Assembly (NCBI GenBank): GCA_020354025.1
Contig: CP070638.1
Coordinates: 1,625,243-1,689,242, forward strand
DNA from: Fidelibacterota bacterium
Lineage (GTDB): Bacteria; Fidelibacterota; Marinisomatia; SCGC-AAA003-L08; TS1B11
DNA length: 64,000 nucleotides
Direction: 5' to 3'
In this document: positions 53,443 to 64,000 of the stretch, piece by piece
Layout: every line of letters starts with the position of its first letter
Position numbering within the stretch: position 1 is the first letter of the stretch
Made by a program: the position numbers and the translations under genes
Notes under the pieces: model-generated
The model's input: only the letters and a program-made list of their open reading frames with translations
What the model was told of the DNA's origin: nothing
Database searches by the model: none

Positions 53443-53989
53443 TCCGTTGCAGGCCCGCGTCAGCCGGGTGAAAGCCCTTTTCATGGATGTGGACGGCATC
53501 CTGACCGATGGTTCCATCTATGTCGGGCCCGGTGAGCTAGAGTTAAAACGCTTTACCGTGGAAGACGGGGTGGGGAGGGCGCTGGCCCGGCAGGCTGACC
53601 TGCCCTTGGCCTTGATCTCCGGACGCAGCTCGGAAGCTACCACCGCGCGCGCCCGGCAGCTAAAAATCGAGGAAGTATACCAGGGCTTCATGAACAAACT
53701 GGAGCCCTTTGAAATACTCCTGGATAAGTTTGGCATTGGTGACCATGAAGTAGCCTACATCGGCGATGGCTTCATCGACCTGCCGGTAATGGAACGAGTA
53801 GGGGTGCCGGTGAGCGTGCCCACCGCCCATCCGCTGGTAAAGAGCGTGGCCGTATATATCACGGAGCGTATGGGCGGCCAGGGAGTTCTAAGAGAAGTGG
53901 TGGAATGGATCTTGACGTATCAGGGACGGTTTAATGAGGTAGTGGCCAACCTGCGGGCTGAGCTTCACGAGGTAAGCAAAAATGAGTAA
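53435..53989 (+). CDS. kdsC: Kdo-8-phosphate phosphatase
   Basis: A 184-residue HAD-superfamily C0 phosphatase that frees Kdo from Kdo-8-phosphate. The catalytic loop is FMDVDGILTDGSIYV, with the nucleophile Asp and acid Asp. Later motifs are LISGRSSEATT and YIGDGFIDLPVM, where Asp residues bind magnesium. No second domain is present. Overlapping starts and stops with kdsA and kdsD show tight coupling. Confidence 0.94.
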   Translation: MTDPLQARVSRVKALFMDVDGILTDGSIYVGPGELELKRFTVEDGVGRALARQADLPLALISGRSSEATTARARQLKIEEVYQGFMNKLEPFEILLDKFGIGDHEVAYIGDGFIDLPVMERVGVPVSVPTAHPLVKSVAVYITERMGGQGVLREVVEWILTYQGRFNEVVANLRAELHEVSKNE

Positions 53990-54971
53990 CCGGAAGAAGA
54001 AAGACCTCCTGGCTATTGCCAGGGCTGTAATCCTCGAGGAAGCGGAGGCAGTTTCCGCTCTGGTGAAAAGAATTGGCCCGGAGTTCGAGCGGGCAGTAGA
54101 CCTGATGTACCGCTGTGATGGCCGTGTGGTGGTAACCGGCATGGGTAAATCGGGCCAGATCTCCCGGAAGATCGCCGCCACCCTTACCAGTACCGGAACC
54201 CCGGCACTCTACCTGCACCCCAGCGAAGCCCTCCATGGTGATCTCGGTATGCTCGAGAAGACCGACCTTCTGCTGGTGGTTTCTAACAGTGGCGAGACCG
54301 AAGACATTTTGCGGATGTTGCCGACAATTGAGGTGTTGAAGGTACCGATTGTGGCTATCCTGGGCCGCATGGATTCCACCATCAAACGCAGGGCTGATAT
54401 CGCTCTGGACGCCAGCGTGGAGCGGGAGGCCTGCCCTATGGACCTAGCTCCCACCACAAGCACCGCCGCCGCCCTGGCCCTGGGCGACGCTCTGGCTATG
54501 GCCTTATTGGAGCTGCGGGAATTCAAACCGGAGGATTTCGCTCTCTACCACCCCGGCGGCTCCCTTGGGAAAAAGCTGCTTACAACCGTGGTCTCCCTGA
54601 TGCACAGTGACGACGACCTCCCTATCGTTCACCTTGACACCGTCATGCGCCAGGCAATATTCGTCATCTCGGAGAAAGGCCTGGGGATCGCTGGTGTGGT
54701 TGACGATGACGGTCGGTTGGTAGGCTGCATTGCCGATGGCGATCTGCGCCGGGGGCTGGAACGGGATGATCACATACTCAACCTGAAAGCCAGTGAGGTA
54801 ATGACACCCAGTCCCAAGTGCATCCTCAGGACCGACCTGGCGGTACGTGCCCTGGCGATGATGGAGGATCATGCTATTACCTCCCTGTTCGTTGTTGATG
54901 AGAAAGACCACCAACATCCCCTGGGACTTATCCATATCCACGACATCCTCAAATCAGGGATTCGCCGGTGA
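53982..54971 (+). CDS. kdsD: D-arabinose-5-phosphate isomerase
   Basis: KdsD makes arabinose-5-phosphate, the KdsA substrate, from ribulose-5-phosphate. The 329-residue protein has an N-terminal SIS domain (VVVTGMGKSGQISRKIAATL, SNSGETEDI, LAPTTSTAAALALGDALAMAL) and two C-terminal CBS domains (LDTVMRQAIFVISEKGLGI and EVMTPSPKCIL). It completes the Kdo set in this operon and overlaps kdsC and lptC. Confidence 0.95.
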   Translation: MSNRKKKDLLAIARAVILEEAEAVSALVKRIGPEFERAVDLMYRCDGRVVVTGMGKSGQISRKIAATLTSTGTPALYLHPSEALHGDLGMLEKTDLLLVVSNSGETEDILRMLPTIEVLKVPIVAILGRMDSTIKRRADIALDASVEREACPMDLAPTTSTAAALALGDALAMALLELREFKPEDFALYHPGGSLGKKLLTTVVSLMHSDDDLPIVHLDTVMRQAIFVISEKGLGIAGVVDDDGRLVGCIADGDLRRGLERDDHILNLKASEVMTPSPKCILRTDLAVRALAMMEDHAITSLFVVDEKDHQHPLGLIHIHDILKSGIRR

Positions 54972-55525
54972 TGTCTCACCAGATACACAGCGCATGGCCT
55001 ATCATCCTGCTGGTGCTCCTGGGTGCCTGTCGGGAGCCGGCGGTTGTCAAACAACGTGGTGTATCCAAGGATATGTATCCCGACCATGAAAGTTGGGAAA
55101 GCACGATCATTATCTCCCGGGAGGGCCTGCTGTTGGCGGTGGCCGACTCCCGGCGGATGATCAAGTATAACGAACAGAACATAGCCTACCTCACAGATGA
55201 GGTGAATGTAGATTTTTACAATGAACAGGGTCGACATGTGAGCCACCTGTCCGCCGACAGTGCCGAGGTGAATACTCAGACCAGTTCGATGAGAGCGTTC
55301 GGGCAGGTCGTCATCCATTCAGACAGCGGATTGGTCCTGGAGACCGAGACCCTGAGGTGGGACGACAAATACGATATGATAGCAACTGATGACACGGTGC
55401 TGTTCACCACTCCCGAAAGCGATACCCTCTATGGTATCGGCTTCGAATCGGACGTAGACCTGACACATTGGAAAATCTATAAGCCCTGGGGAGTAACGGA
55501 GCGAGGCTTTGGCATCGGTGACTGA
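54968..55525 (+). CDS. lptC: LptC-family LPS export protein, apparently a lipoprotein
   Basis: A 185-residue protein of the LptC/OstA fold that passes LPS from LptBFG across the periplasm. The body shows the repeated beta-jellyroll pattern (GLLLAVADSRRMIKYNEQNI, FYNEQGRHVSHLSADSAEV, SGLVLETETLRWDDKYDMI). Its leader WPIILLVLLGACREP carries a good lipobox (LLGAC), so it would be lipid-anchored, unlike E. coli LptC with its membrane helix. It overlaps kdsD by four and lptB by 17 bases. Confidence 0.88.
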   Translation: MMSHQIHSAWPIILLVLLGACREPAVVKQRGVSKDMYPDHESWESTIIISREGLLLAVADSRRMIKYNEQNIAYLTDEVNVDFYNEQGRHVSHLSADSAEVNTQTSSMRAFGQVVIHSDSGLVLETETLRWDDKYDMIATDDTVLFTTPESDTLYGIGFESDVDLTHWKIYKPWGVTERGFGIGD

Positions 55526-56279
55526 CGAAAAAACCGGTAATCGGCAAGTTCTTGAAGGCATGGGATTGTACCGGAACTACGGCCAGCGTGAAGTAGTGCG
55601 TAATGTCTCCCTGGAAGTCCATCGGGGGGAGATCGTAGGCCTCCTGGGGCCCAATGGCGCCGGGAAAACAACTACTTTCTATATGCTCACCGGCATGATC
55701 CGCCCGACGGCCGGGGAAGTAGGACTGAATGGAGAAGATATTACCCAGATGCCCATGTACCTGCGGGCTCGGAAAGGGATTGGCTATCTGTCTCAGGAAC
55801 CGTCGGTCTTTACCCGATTGACGGTTGAGGAAAACCTGCGCCTTGTTCTAGAAGTAAGTGACCTGAACGAGGATGAGCAGAAAGAGCGCCTGGAAAAACT
55901 ATTGACGGAGCTTCACATTACCCACATCCGCAAAAGCAAGGCCACCACCCTGTCCGGGGGTGAGCGCCGCCGTACGGAAATCGCCCGCAGTCTGGTAGCA
56001 AATCCCAGTTTCATGCTCCTAGATGAACCCTTCTCTGGGGTCGATCCCATTGCGGTGGAGGAAATCCAACACATTGTCCTGCAGCTGCGGGAGAAGAACA
56101 TCGGAGTCCTTATAACCGATCATAACGTACGAGAGACACTCAGTATTACCGACAGGGCATACTTACTGTATGACGGCATCATGATGAAATCAGGGACTGC
56201 CGAAGAACTTGCTGCGGATGATGAGACACGACGGCTCTATCTGGGCCGCAGTTTCAAGCTGGATCGGAAACGGGCCTGA
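55509..56279 (+). CDS. lptB: LPS export ABC transporter ATP-binding protein
   Basis: LptB powers LptFG in lifting LPS from the inner membrane. The 256-residue ATPase has Walker A GPNGAGKTT, the Q-loop region YLSQEPSVFTRLTVEEN, signature LSGGERRR, Walker B FMLLDEPFSGVDP and switch His in ITDHNVRET. The long overlap with lptC means coupled translation; a later start (ATG at 55560) would shorten it but lose the family's N-terminus only slightly. LptFG are elsewhere. Confidence 0.96.
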   Translation: MASVTDEKTGNRQVLEGMGLYRNYGQREVVRNVSLEVHRGEIVGLLGPNGAGKTTTFYMLTGMIRPTAGEVGLNGEDITQMPMYLRARKGIGYLSQEPSVFTRLTVEENLRLVLEVSDLNEDEQKERLEKLLTELHITHIRKSKATTLSGGERRRTEIARSLVANPSFMLLDEPFSGVDPIAVEEIQHIVLQLREKNIGVLITDHNVRETLSITDRAYLLYDGIMMKSGTAEELAADDETRRLYLGRSFKLDRKRA

Positions 56280-56282
56280 AAG

Positions 56283-57677
56283 ATGCCGGCACCGACCCTC
56301 CAGCAAACTCAGAAACTGGCCCAGCATCTGTCTCCACAACAGATCCTTCAGTCAAGTATCCTGCAGCTGAATAGCCTAATGCTCGAGGAGCGTATACTTG
56401 CGGAGCTGGAACAGAACCCGGCCCTGGAAATGGAGGAGCAGGACCTACCCGCCGACTCCGATGGGGAATCCGAAACCAACGAGAGCGACGAGGAGGAGTT
56501 TGATTGGGAAGAACTACTTAACAGTCCCGAAGATTATAACGTTTCCCGCTTTGATGATCACTCCAGGGAAAAGTTCGAGATTCAGCTGGCGGCCTCCGAG
56601 GAATTCGTGGAGAACCTGTCCCGCCAGCTGATTGACTTGGGCTTGTCCGAGAAGGACCTGGAGATCGCTGACGAGATCTTGGGCAACATCAATGGTGAAG
56701 GCTACTTCACCGCAGAGCCGCTGCTGGTAGCTGATAGATTACAGGTCCCGGAGGAGGCCGTGGAAAAAGTCAGGCATGAGATTATGCGTCTGAATCCGCC
56801 TGGCGTCGGCGCCCTCGACCTGCAGGAATGTCTCCTAGCACAGCTGGACGTCGCGAACGATAACGGCTTGACCAGCCTGGATCTGGCCGTCAAGATCATA
56901 CAGCATCATTTCGAGGACTTCGCCAACCGGAGATATCAACGGGTTATGCGGGCTCTGGGCTGCAGTGAGGAAGACCTGCAGGAAGCCATCGACATCGTCA
57001 CCCGCCTTAATCCCAAGCCGGGGATAGGTGGTACTACGGTAAGTGGGGAGTATATTGTGCCAGACCTGCTGGTGGAAGAGCAGGACGGCAAGTGGGTGAT
57101 AACCCTGAACGATACCACATTCCCCGCACTTAATATCAGCCCCACCTACGTGAATATGCTCTCCAGCAGGAAGGGATTAGACTCCGAAACCCGGCAGTTC
57201 GTACGCCACAAGGTGGAGGCGGCCCGATGGTTTATACAGGCAGTGCAGCAGCGGCGGGAAACCATGCAGCGAGTCATGAGGGCCATAATCGTCCGGCAAG
57301 AAGACTTCTTCCGTGAGGGGACGGGGCATCTGAAACCCATGGTTCTTAAGGACATCGCCGAGGATGTGGGCATGGATATTTCCACCATCAGCCGGGTGAC
57401 CAACGGCAAGTATGTGCAGACACCGCACAAAGTCTACGAGCTGAAGTACTTTTTCACCGAGGGTATGACGACCGACCAGGGAGAAGAGGTTTCGACCCGT
57501 ATCATCAAGGAAGCACTGCAGAAGATCATCGACGGCGAGGACAAGCAGAAGCCCCTGAACGACCAGGCGCTGGCCGAGCAGCTGAACGAGCAGGGCTATC
57601 CGGTTGCGCGCCGCACAGTGGCCAAGTATCGCGAGCAGCTGAAAATTCCCGTGGCCCGGCTGAGGAAGGAGCTGTGA
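56283..57677 (+). CDS. rpoN: RNA polymerase sigma-54 factor
   Basis: RpoN directs transcription at -24/-12 promoters with enhancer-binding activators. The 464-residue protein has region I (PTLQQTQKLAQHLSPQQILQ), an acidic region II, the core-binding domain, and the C-terminal RpoN box as ARRTVAKYREQL. It follows lptB by three bases. The lptB-rpoN neighbourhood is common in Gram-negative bacteria. No sigma-54 activator lies in the window. Confidence 0.97.
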   Translation: MPAPTLQQTQKLAQHLSPQQILQSSILQLNSLMLEERILAELEQNPALEMEEQDLPADSDGESETNESDEEEFDWEELLNSPEDYNVSRFDDHSREKFEIQLAASEEFVENLSRQLIDLGLSEKDLEIADEILGNINGEGYFTAEPLLVADRLQVPEEAVEKVRHEIMRLNPPGVGALDLQECLLAQLDVANDNGLTSLDLAVKIIQHHFEDFANRRYQRVMRALGCSEEDLQEAIDIVTRLNPKPGIGGTTVSGEYIVPDLLVEEQDGKWVITLNDTTFPALNISPTYVNMLSSRKGLDSETRQFVRHKVEAARWFIQAVQQRRETMQRVMRAIIVRQEDFFREGTGHLKPMVLKDIAEDVGMDISTISRVTNGKYVQTPHKVYELKYFFTEGMTTDQGEEVSTRIIKEALQKIIDGEDKQKPLNDQALAEQLNEQGYPVARRTVAKYREQLKIPVARLRKEL

Positions 57678-57695
57678 GGGGATAGCACTGCCTGT

Positions 57696-57783
57696 CACCC
57701 TTCGACGAGTTCAGGGTGATAGTGAATTTGTGTCTGGAACATGGAAAAAAATGGATGCGTCATGCTGAGCTTGTCGAAGCATG
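57696..57783. repeat. REP-like inverted pair of palindromes between rpoN and hslV
   Basis: Two palindromes, 57696-57718 (CACCCT...AGGGTG) and 57761-57783 (CATGCT...AGCATG), share the core CTTCGAC(A/G)AG(C/T)TCAG and lie in opposite orientations. Such units, with a TTCGACAAGCTCAG core, are widespread intergenic repeats. A degenerate relative may lie at 43594-43612. They can act as transcript stabilisers or weak terminators. Confidence 0.6.
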
Positions 57784-57852
57784 AGTTATTCTCGCCGGGA
57801 TAATTATTACGGGTTTTTACCACTATAGACATTGTAAGGACTGAAAGATATC

Positions 57853-58395
57853 ATGAACCAAACACCCATCTACACTACCACCATCCTGGGGGTTCGCCTT
57901 GGTCGGCAGGTCGCCATGGGCGGCGACGGCCAGGTGACCATGGGGGAAATGCAGCTGAAGAGCAGGGCGGTGAAGGTGCGGGCCTTCGCCGGGGAAAAGG
58001 TCCTGGGCGGCTTTGCCGGGGCGGTAGCCGACGCCCTCACCCTGTTCGAAAAGTTTGAGGCCAAGCTGGAGGAGTACAGCCAGAACCTCCAGCGCGCGGC
58101 GGTGGAGCTGGCCAAGGAGTGGCGTACCGACAAGTACCTGCGGGAACTGGACGCCTTCCTGGCCCTCATGGACCGACGTAACAGCTATATCCTCTCCGGC
58201 TCCGGCGACGTCATCGATCCCGAAGACAACGTCATCAGCATCGGTTCGGGCAGTGGATACGCCATGGCGGCGGCTCGGGCCCTGATCAAGGTCGGTGAGA
58301 AGAACCCCAAAACCGTAGTCAAAACCGCCCTGGAAATCACCGCAGATATTTGCATCTATTCCAATGACCAATTGACCATACTCGAGCTCCGATGA
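57853..58395 (+). CDS. hslV: ATP-dependent protease subunit HslV
   Basis: HslV is the proteasome-like peptidase of HslUV. The 180-residue protein carries a short propeptide (MNQTPIYT) before the catalytic Thr of TTILGVR, then GGDGQVTMG and GFAGAVADALTLFEKFEAKLE. Normal HslV starts at or one residue before the catalytic Thr, so this propeptide of about eight residues must be removed. It overlaps hslU by four bases. The chaperone-protease pair degrades misfolded proteins after heat stress. Confidence 0.96.
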   Translation: MNQTPIYTTTILGVRLGRQVAMGGDGQVTMGEMQLKSRAVKVRAFAGEKVLGGFAGAVADALTLFEKFEAKLEEYSQNLQRAAVELAKEWRTDKYLRELDAFLALMDRRNSYILSGSGDVIDPEDNVISIGSGSGYAMAAARALIKVGEKNPKTVVKTALEITADICIYSNDQLTILELR

Positions 58396-59756
58396 AAGAA
58401 CTGACCCCTCGTCAGATTGTGAGAGAGCTGGACCGCTACATCGTGGGTCAGCAGGCCGCCAAGAAGTCGGTAGCCATCGCCATGCGCAATCGCTGGCGTC
58501 GCCTGCAGGTCCCCGACCAACTCCGGGAAGAGATCATGCCCAATAATATCATTCTCATCGGTACTACCGGTGTGGGCAAGACCGAGATCGCCCGGCGGCT
58601 GGCCATGCTGGCCAACGCACCCTTCATCAAAGTGGAAGCATCCAAGTTCACCGAGGTTGGCTACGTAGGCCGTGATGTAGAAAGCATCGTCCGCGACCTG
58701 ACCGAGGTGTCGGTGGGCATTGTGCGCCATGAGAGAGAGGCCGAAGTTGAAGAGAAGGCCTCCGAACTGGCCAACGAGCGGCTGCTGGATATCTTGTTCC
58801 CAGTGGATGACACCCCAAAACCCGCGCTTGTAGAAGACGGTGATGCTGACCATGTAGAGGAGTTGCGCGCCCGCCACCAGCGCACCCGCGAGAAACTCCG
58901 CGAGCGGCTGGAGGAGGGCGATTATGAAGACCACCTGGTGGAGATAAAGACCCATACCGACAGTACCCCTATCCTGCAGGTGATGGGCCCCTTCGGCATG
59001 GACGACGTCACGATGAACCTGCAGGAAATGCTGGGAAATGTCCTGCCCAAGAAGCGCCGCACCCAGAAAACCACCGTTGCCGAAGGGCGGAAAATCTTGG
59101 CCTCCGAGGAAGCCAGCAAGCTCATTGACATGGAGGAGGTTATCCGCGAGGCCCTGCAGCGGGTTGAGGAAATGGGCATCGTCTTCATTGACGAACTCGA
59201 TAAGATCGCCGGTGAGCACGCCACCTCCGGCCCGGATGTCTCGCGGGAGGGGGTTCAGCGGGACATCCTCCCCATCGTGGAGGGCAGCAGCGTGGTTACC
59301 AAGTACGGCGTGGTGCGCACCGAACATATTCTGTTCCTGGCTGCCGGAGCCTTCCACGTGAGTAAACCCTCCGACCTGATCCCAGAACTGCAGGGGCGCT
59401 TCCCCATCCGGGTGGAAATGGACGACCTGACCCGGAAGGATTTCGTAAAGATCCTCACCCATCCTCGCAACGCCCTCATCAAGCAATATACCGCCTTATT
59501 GAGCACCGAGGGAGTGGACCTCAAGTTCGACAAGGCCGCTATCAACGAGGTCGCCCGGGTAGCTTACGACGTGAATATGAGCACGGAGAACATCGGCGCC
59601 CGCCGGCTGCACACCATCCTCACTACGCTGCTTGAAGATGTCCTGTTCGATCAGCCCGAGGATAAAACCAAGCAGATCATCATTACCAAGCAGCTGGTGC
59701 ATGACAAGGTAGAGGCCATCTCCAAGGACCAGGACCTCAGCCGGTATATACTGTAG
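58392..59756 (+). CDS. hslU: ATP-dependent protease ATPase subunit HslU
   Basis: HslU is the AAA+ unfoldase that feeds HslV. The 454-residue protein starts with LTPRQIVRELDRYIVGQQAA, has Walker A GTTGVGKTEIARRL, the pore motif region KFTEVGYVGRDVE, an intermediate domain rich in charged helices (about residues 110-230), Walker B GIVFIDELDKIAG and sensor 2 with ENIGARRLHTI. The C-terminus SRYIL, which inserts into HslV, is intact. Its start overlaps the hslV stop (ATGA). Confidence 0.97.
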   Translation: MKELTPRQIVRELDRYIVGQQAAKKSVAIAMRNRWRRLQVPDQLREEIMPNNIILIGTTGVGKTEIARRLAMLANAPFIKVEASKFTEVGYVGRDVESIVRDLTEVSVGIVRHEREAEVEEKASELANERLLDILFPVDDTPKPALVEDGDADHVEELRARHQRTREKLRERLEEGDYEDHLVEIKTHTDSTPILQVMGPFGMDDVTMNLQEMLGNVLPKKRRTQKTTVAEGRKILASEEASKLIDMEEVIREALQRVEEMGIVFIDELDKIAGEHATSGPDVSREGVQRDILPIVEGSSVVTKYGVVRTEHILFLAAGAFHVSKPSDLIPELQGRFPIRVEMDDLTRKDFVKILTHPRNALIKQYTALLSTEGVDLKFDKAAINEVARVAYDVNMSTENIGARRLHTILTTLLEDVLFDQPEDKTKQIIITKQLVHDKVEAISKDQDLSRYIL

Positions 59757-60265
59757 GGCTAAAATAAATTATAAAGTGCAAAGCGGTTTGAGCGTGTGAA
59801 CCGCTGGCAAGGGGCTGAGGAGCTCAGGGGGGCGAAGGGGACGGGAACATCTGCGTTCGCTTCTCGCTATCTGGTCTACCCGGTACTAAACAGCTTGAAG
59901 CTGCATTCCCGGTCTTTGCTCTCCGCCTTTCGGAGCGAAGGACATCGGATTAGCCTCATTCAGGTTCCACCTTCGACCGTCCCCTGAAACTCCTCCTCAC
60001 TGATCACACCCCCATCTACTTCAGGACCCAGCCTACACCCTCACAGCCGCGCTTCGTTCATAAGGGGCAGATTTACACTGAAGGATTTGAAAAATCACAT
60101 CAAGGAATGGTCTGTAATGGATTAGCCGCTGCAAGCTCTAAAGATCAGGTCCAAACAGCTATGGTAACTATTCCACTGAATAAGTTCCTCAATTGATTAA
60201 TGTTAATTTATGGTTAACTTTTGTATACAATAGTTTTAATCTGCCGAATCGCCTTGGGAGAGACC
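59757..60265. other. Intergenic region after hslU
   Basis: About 510 bases without a gene I can support. At 59782-59805 AGCGGTT and AACCGCT form a seven-base stem with a ten-base loop that may end the hsl transcript, though no T-run follows. An open frame at 59796-59987 has no domain or ribosome site. The right part is AT-rich with a -10-like TACAAT near 60226-60231, probably the promoter of the next lipoprotein gene. Confidence 0.5.
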
Positions 60266-61498
60266 ATGAAGCACCTTTATACCCCACTCGTCATTTTTAT
60301 GCTCATATCTGCCTGCCAGGATAAGATTACCGTTTATCTCGAAAAAGAACCTGGTGCCGTCACGGGCATTGTTCATCCCATAAACATTCAGGCCACCGTC
60401 GGCCTTTACCAGGACACTCTCATTGCCGAAACGACCAGTACGAGTGATGGGAGCTTCCGATTGGAGGACATCCCCGCCGGCACCTATTACCTGCGCATCT
60501 CGGCCGAGGGGTATGGGACCGTGGTTCGTGAGGGCATTGCCGTGAAGGAAGGCCAGACCACCTTCGTGGGGGATCTGCTTCTGAGCCGGTTCCCCTGGCC
60601 GGTCCGTAGCGTTACCCCCGGCAATGGCGCTTCAATCGATAACGTGGATTTAACTATCATGATCCGGTTCTACGAGGACATTGTCGACGCTAGCTTCCTT
60701 GATGCTTTTTCCATCATTCCCGAGGTGGCCAATCTCGAGATCGAAATCAGTTACTATAGTGCGGGAGACAATGTAAAGATCAGTGGGGATTTTGTACGCG
60801 GTGCCAACTATACCATATCTTTAGATACCTTACTGGCTACCCATTTTGAACAGCGCTTGGAATTCCCCCTCAGCAGTTCGTTTTCCATTGTACCATTCCG
60901 GATCCTGACTGTCAACCTCCCGGGGAGTAATACCCAAAGTCTGGAAATCATTTTCAACGCATTAGTTAAGCACGATAGCCTGCTAGCACACCTGTCTATT
61001 GTACCAGAGACACCCGTGAGCTTCGATAGCTACTACGGCCGTCGTTATCGTTCTATCGAAACAAATAGAATCAATCTACGCCCTGATTTAGCCTGGCGGG
61101 CTGGCACAACTACTTCCATTACCATTGATGGGAATCTAGCCGAGGAGCGGGGCGCCACGCTGGGAGCTGATACTACTTTGTTTTTCAAGATGGACAGCTT
61201 GACCGTTGAAATTACAAAACCCTACAACGGCCAGCACTTCGTATCCCCCGATGCGCAGATAGTGATTACCTTCAATACTTACCTCGATGAAAGTACCATC
61301 GCCGGGGCCATTTCTATCTCACCCAGCCAGGCTTTGGAATTCAGTACTGATCAGCGTTATTCATACTCTTCGCTTACGGTATACCCGGACACGCTGATTA
61401 GCACCACTACCTATACGGTCATGGTAGATACGGCAATCACGGACTTCTGGGGGGGCAGGATGAGCGCCCCATACAGTTTCTCATTTGCCACCCAATGA
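60266..61498 (+). CDS. Lipoprotein with carboxypeptidase-regulatory-like and Ig-like (Big_5) domains
   Basis: A protein of about 410 residues. The ATG at 60266 starts a lipoprotein leader (MKHLYTPLVIFMLISAC) with GGGAG upstream; an earlier frame start at 60221 is unlikely. Next comes a regulatory-like beta-sandwich (GAVTGIVHPINIQATVGLYQ, SFRLEDIPAGTYYLRISAEG), then three SbsA-type Ig-like (Big_5) domains with the pattern SVTPGNGASIDNVDLTIMIR, YTISLDTLL and SAPYSFSF. Such proteins sit at the cell surface and bind unknown partners. It converges on ligA and stands alone. Confidence 0.82.
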   Translation: MKHLYTPLVIFMLISACQDKITVYLEKEPGAVTGIVHPINIQATVGLYQDTLIAETTSTSDGSFRLEDIPAGTYYLRISAEGYGTVVREGIAVKEGQTTFVGDLLLSRFPWPVRSVTPGNGASIDNVDLTIMIRFYEDIVDASFLDAFSIIPEVANLEIEISYYSAGDNVKISGDFVRGANYTISLDTLLATHFEQRLEFPLSSSFSIVPFRILTVNLPGSNTQSLEIIFNALVKHDSLLAHLSIVPETPVSFDSYYGRRYRSIETNRINLRPDLAWRAGTTTSITIDGNLAEERGATLGADTTLFFKMDSLTVEITKPYNGQHFVSPDAQIVITFNTYLDESTIAGAISISPSQALEFSTDQRYSYSSLTVYPDTLISTTTYTVMVDTAITDFWGGRMSAPYSFSFATQ

Positions 61499-61535
61499 GT
61501 GTTATTACGGATAGGGGTGCGCGACGGTCGCGAGG

Positions 61536-64000
<2,465 letters not shown>

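Noticed and set aside
59796-59987. 63-codon plus-strand frame after hslU
   Set aside because: No start signal, no domain, basic and serine-rich composition as in random GC-rich frames.

Overview
The window looks like chromosomal DNA from a Gram-negative, outer-membrane-bearing bacterium of moderate GC. It has Kdo and LPS-export genes (kdsB, kdsA, kdsC, kdsD, lptC, lptB), two TonB-dependent receptors with carboxypeptidase-regulatory-like N-domains, a DUF5916 barrel protein and several lipoproteins. This mix, with rpoN beside lptB and hslUV, fits the FCB (Fibrobacteres-Chlorobi-Bacteroidetes) superphylum, possibly a candidate phylum such as Neomarinimicrobiota or a Calditrichota relative. That placement is an inference. 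Physiology is that of an oxygen-tolerant anaerobe or microaerobe: cytochrome bd oxidase, superoxide reductase, rubrerythrin, rubredoxin, corrinoid-dependent chemistry and a selenoprotein SelD.

Layout. 0-12.6 kb, mostly minus strand: comM (cut by the left edge), a BNR-repeat lipoprotein coupled to ispG, a chemoreceptor, a short graveyard of gene ends, miaA, and two tandem paralogous TonB receptors, each preceded by the same perfect CRP/FNR-type palindrome. 12.9-19.8 kb, plus strand: an accessory catabolic cluster (Tat-exported Gfo/Idh/MocA protein with a frameshift, FGE-like lipoprotein, nucleoside-symporter-type MFS permease, second Gfo/Idh/MocA oxidoreductase, UroD-type methyltransferase, corrinoid protein) that suggests use of a methylated compound. 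19.9-26 kb: a CBS protein, then the operon cysK-cysE-cysteine desulfurase-nadA-ThiF/MoeB-like. In front of cysK lies a leader with a Met/Cys-rich small ORF and an intrinsic terminator, which looks like an undescribed attenuator.

26-35.9 kb: an oxygen and iron defence island (heme O synthase, hemerythrin-PAS, cydAB, ZIP transporter, PerR-like regulator, ferritin with a decayed second copy, nitroreductase, peroxiredoxin, rubredoxin, a Tat-leader mini-ORF, superoxide reductase, rubrerythrin). 36-43.6 kb: DUF5916 protein, PBP1A, fumC, and a selD whose active-site codon is an in-frame TGA read as selenocysteine. 43.7-49.7 kb, minus strand: an L-rhamnose module (GH78 rhamnosidase, NCS1-type permease, rhaA). 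49.9-57.7 kb: a tightly overlapping operon gatC-kdsB-pyrG-kdsA-kdsC-kdsD-lptC-lptB-rpoN. It is followed by a REP-like pair, hslVU, an Ig-like lipoprotein, ligA, and an unrecognised protein cut by the right edge.
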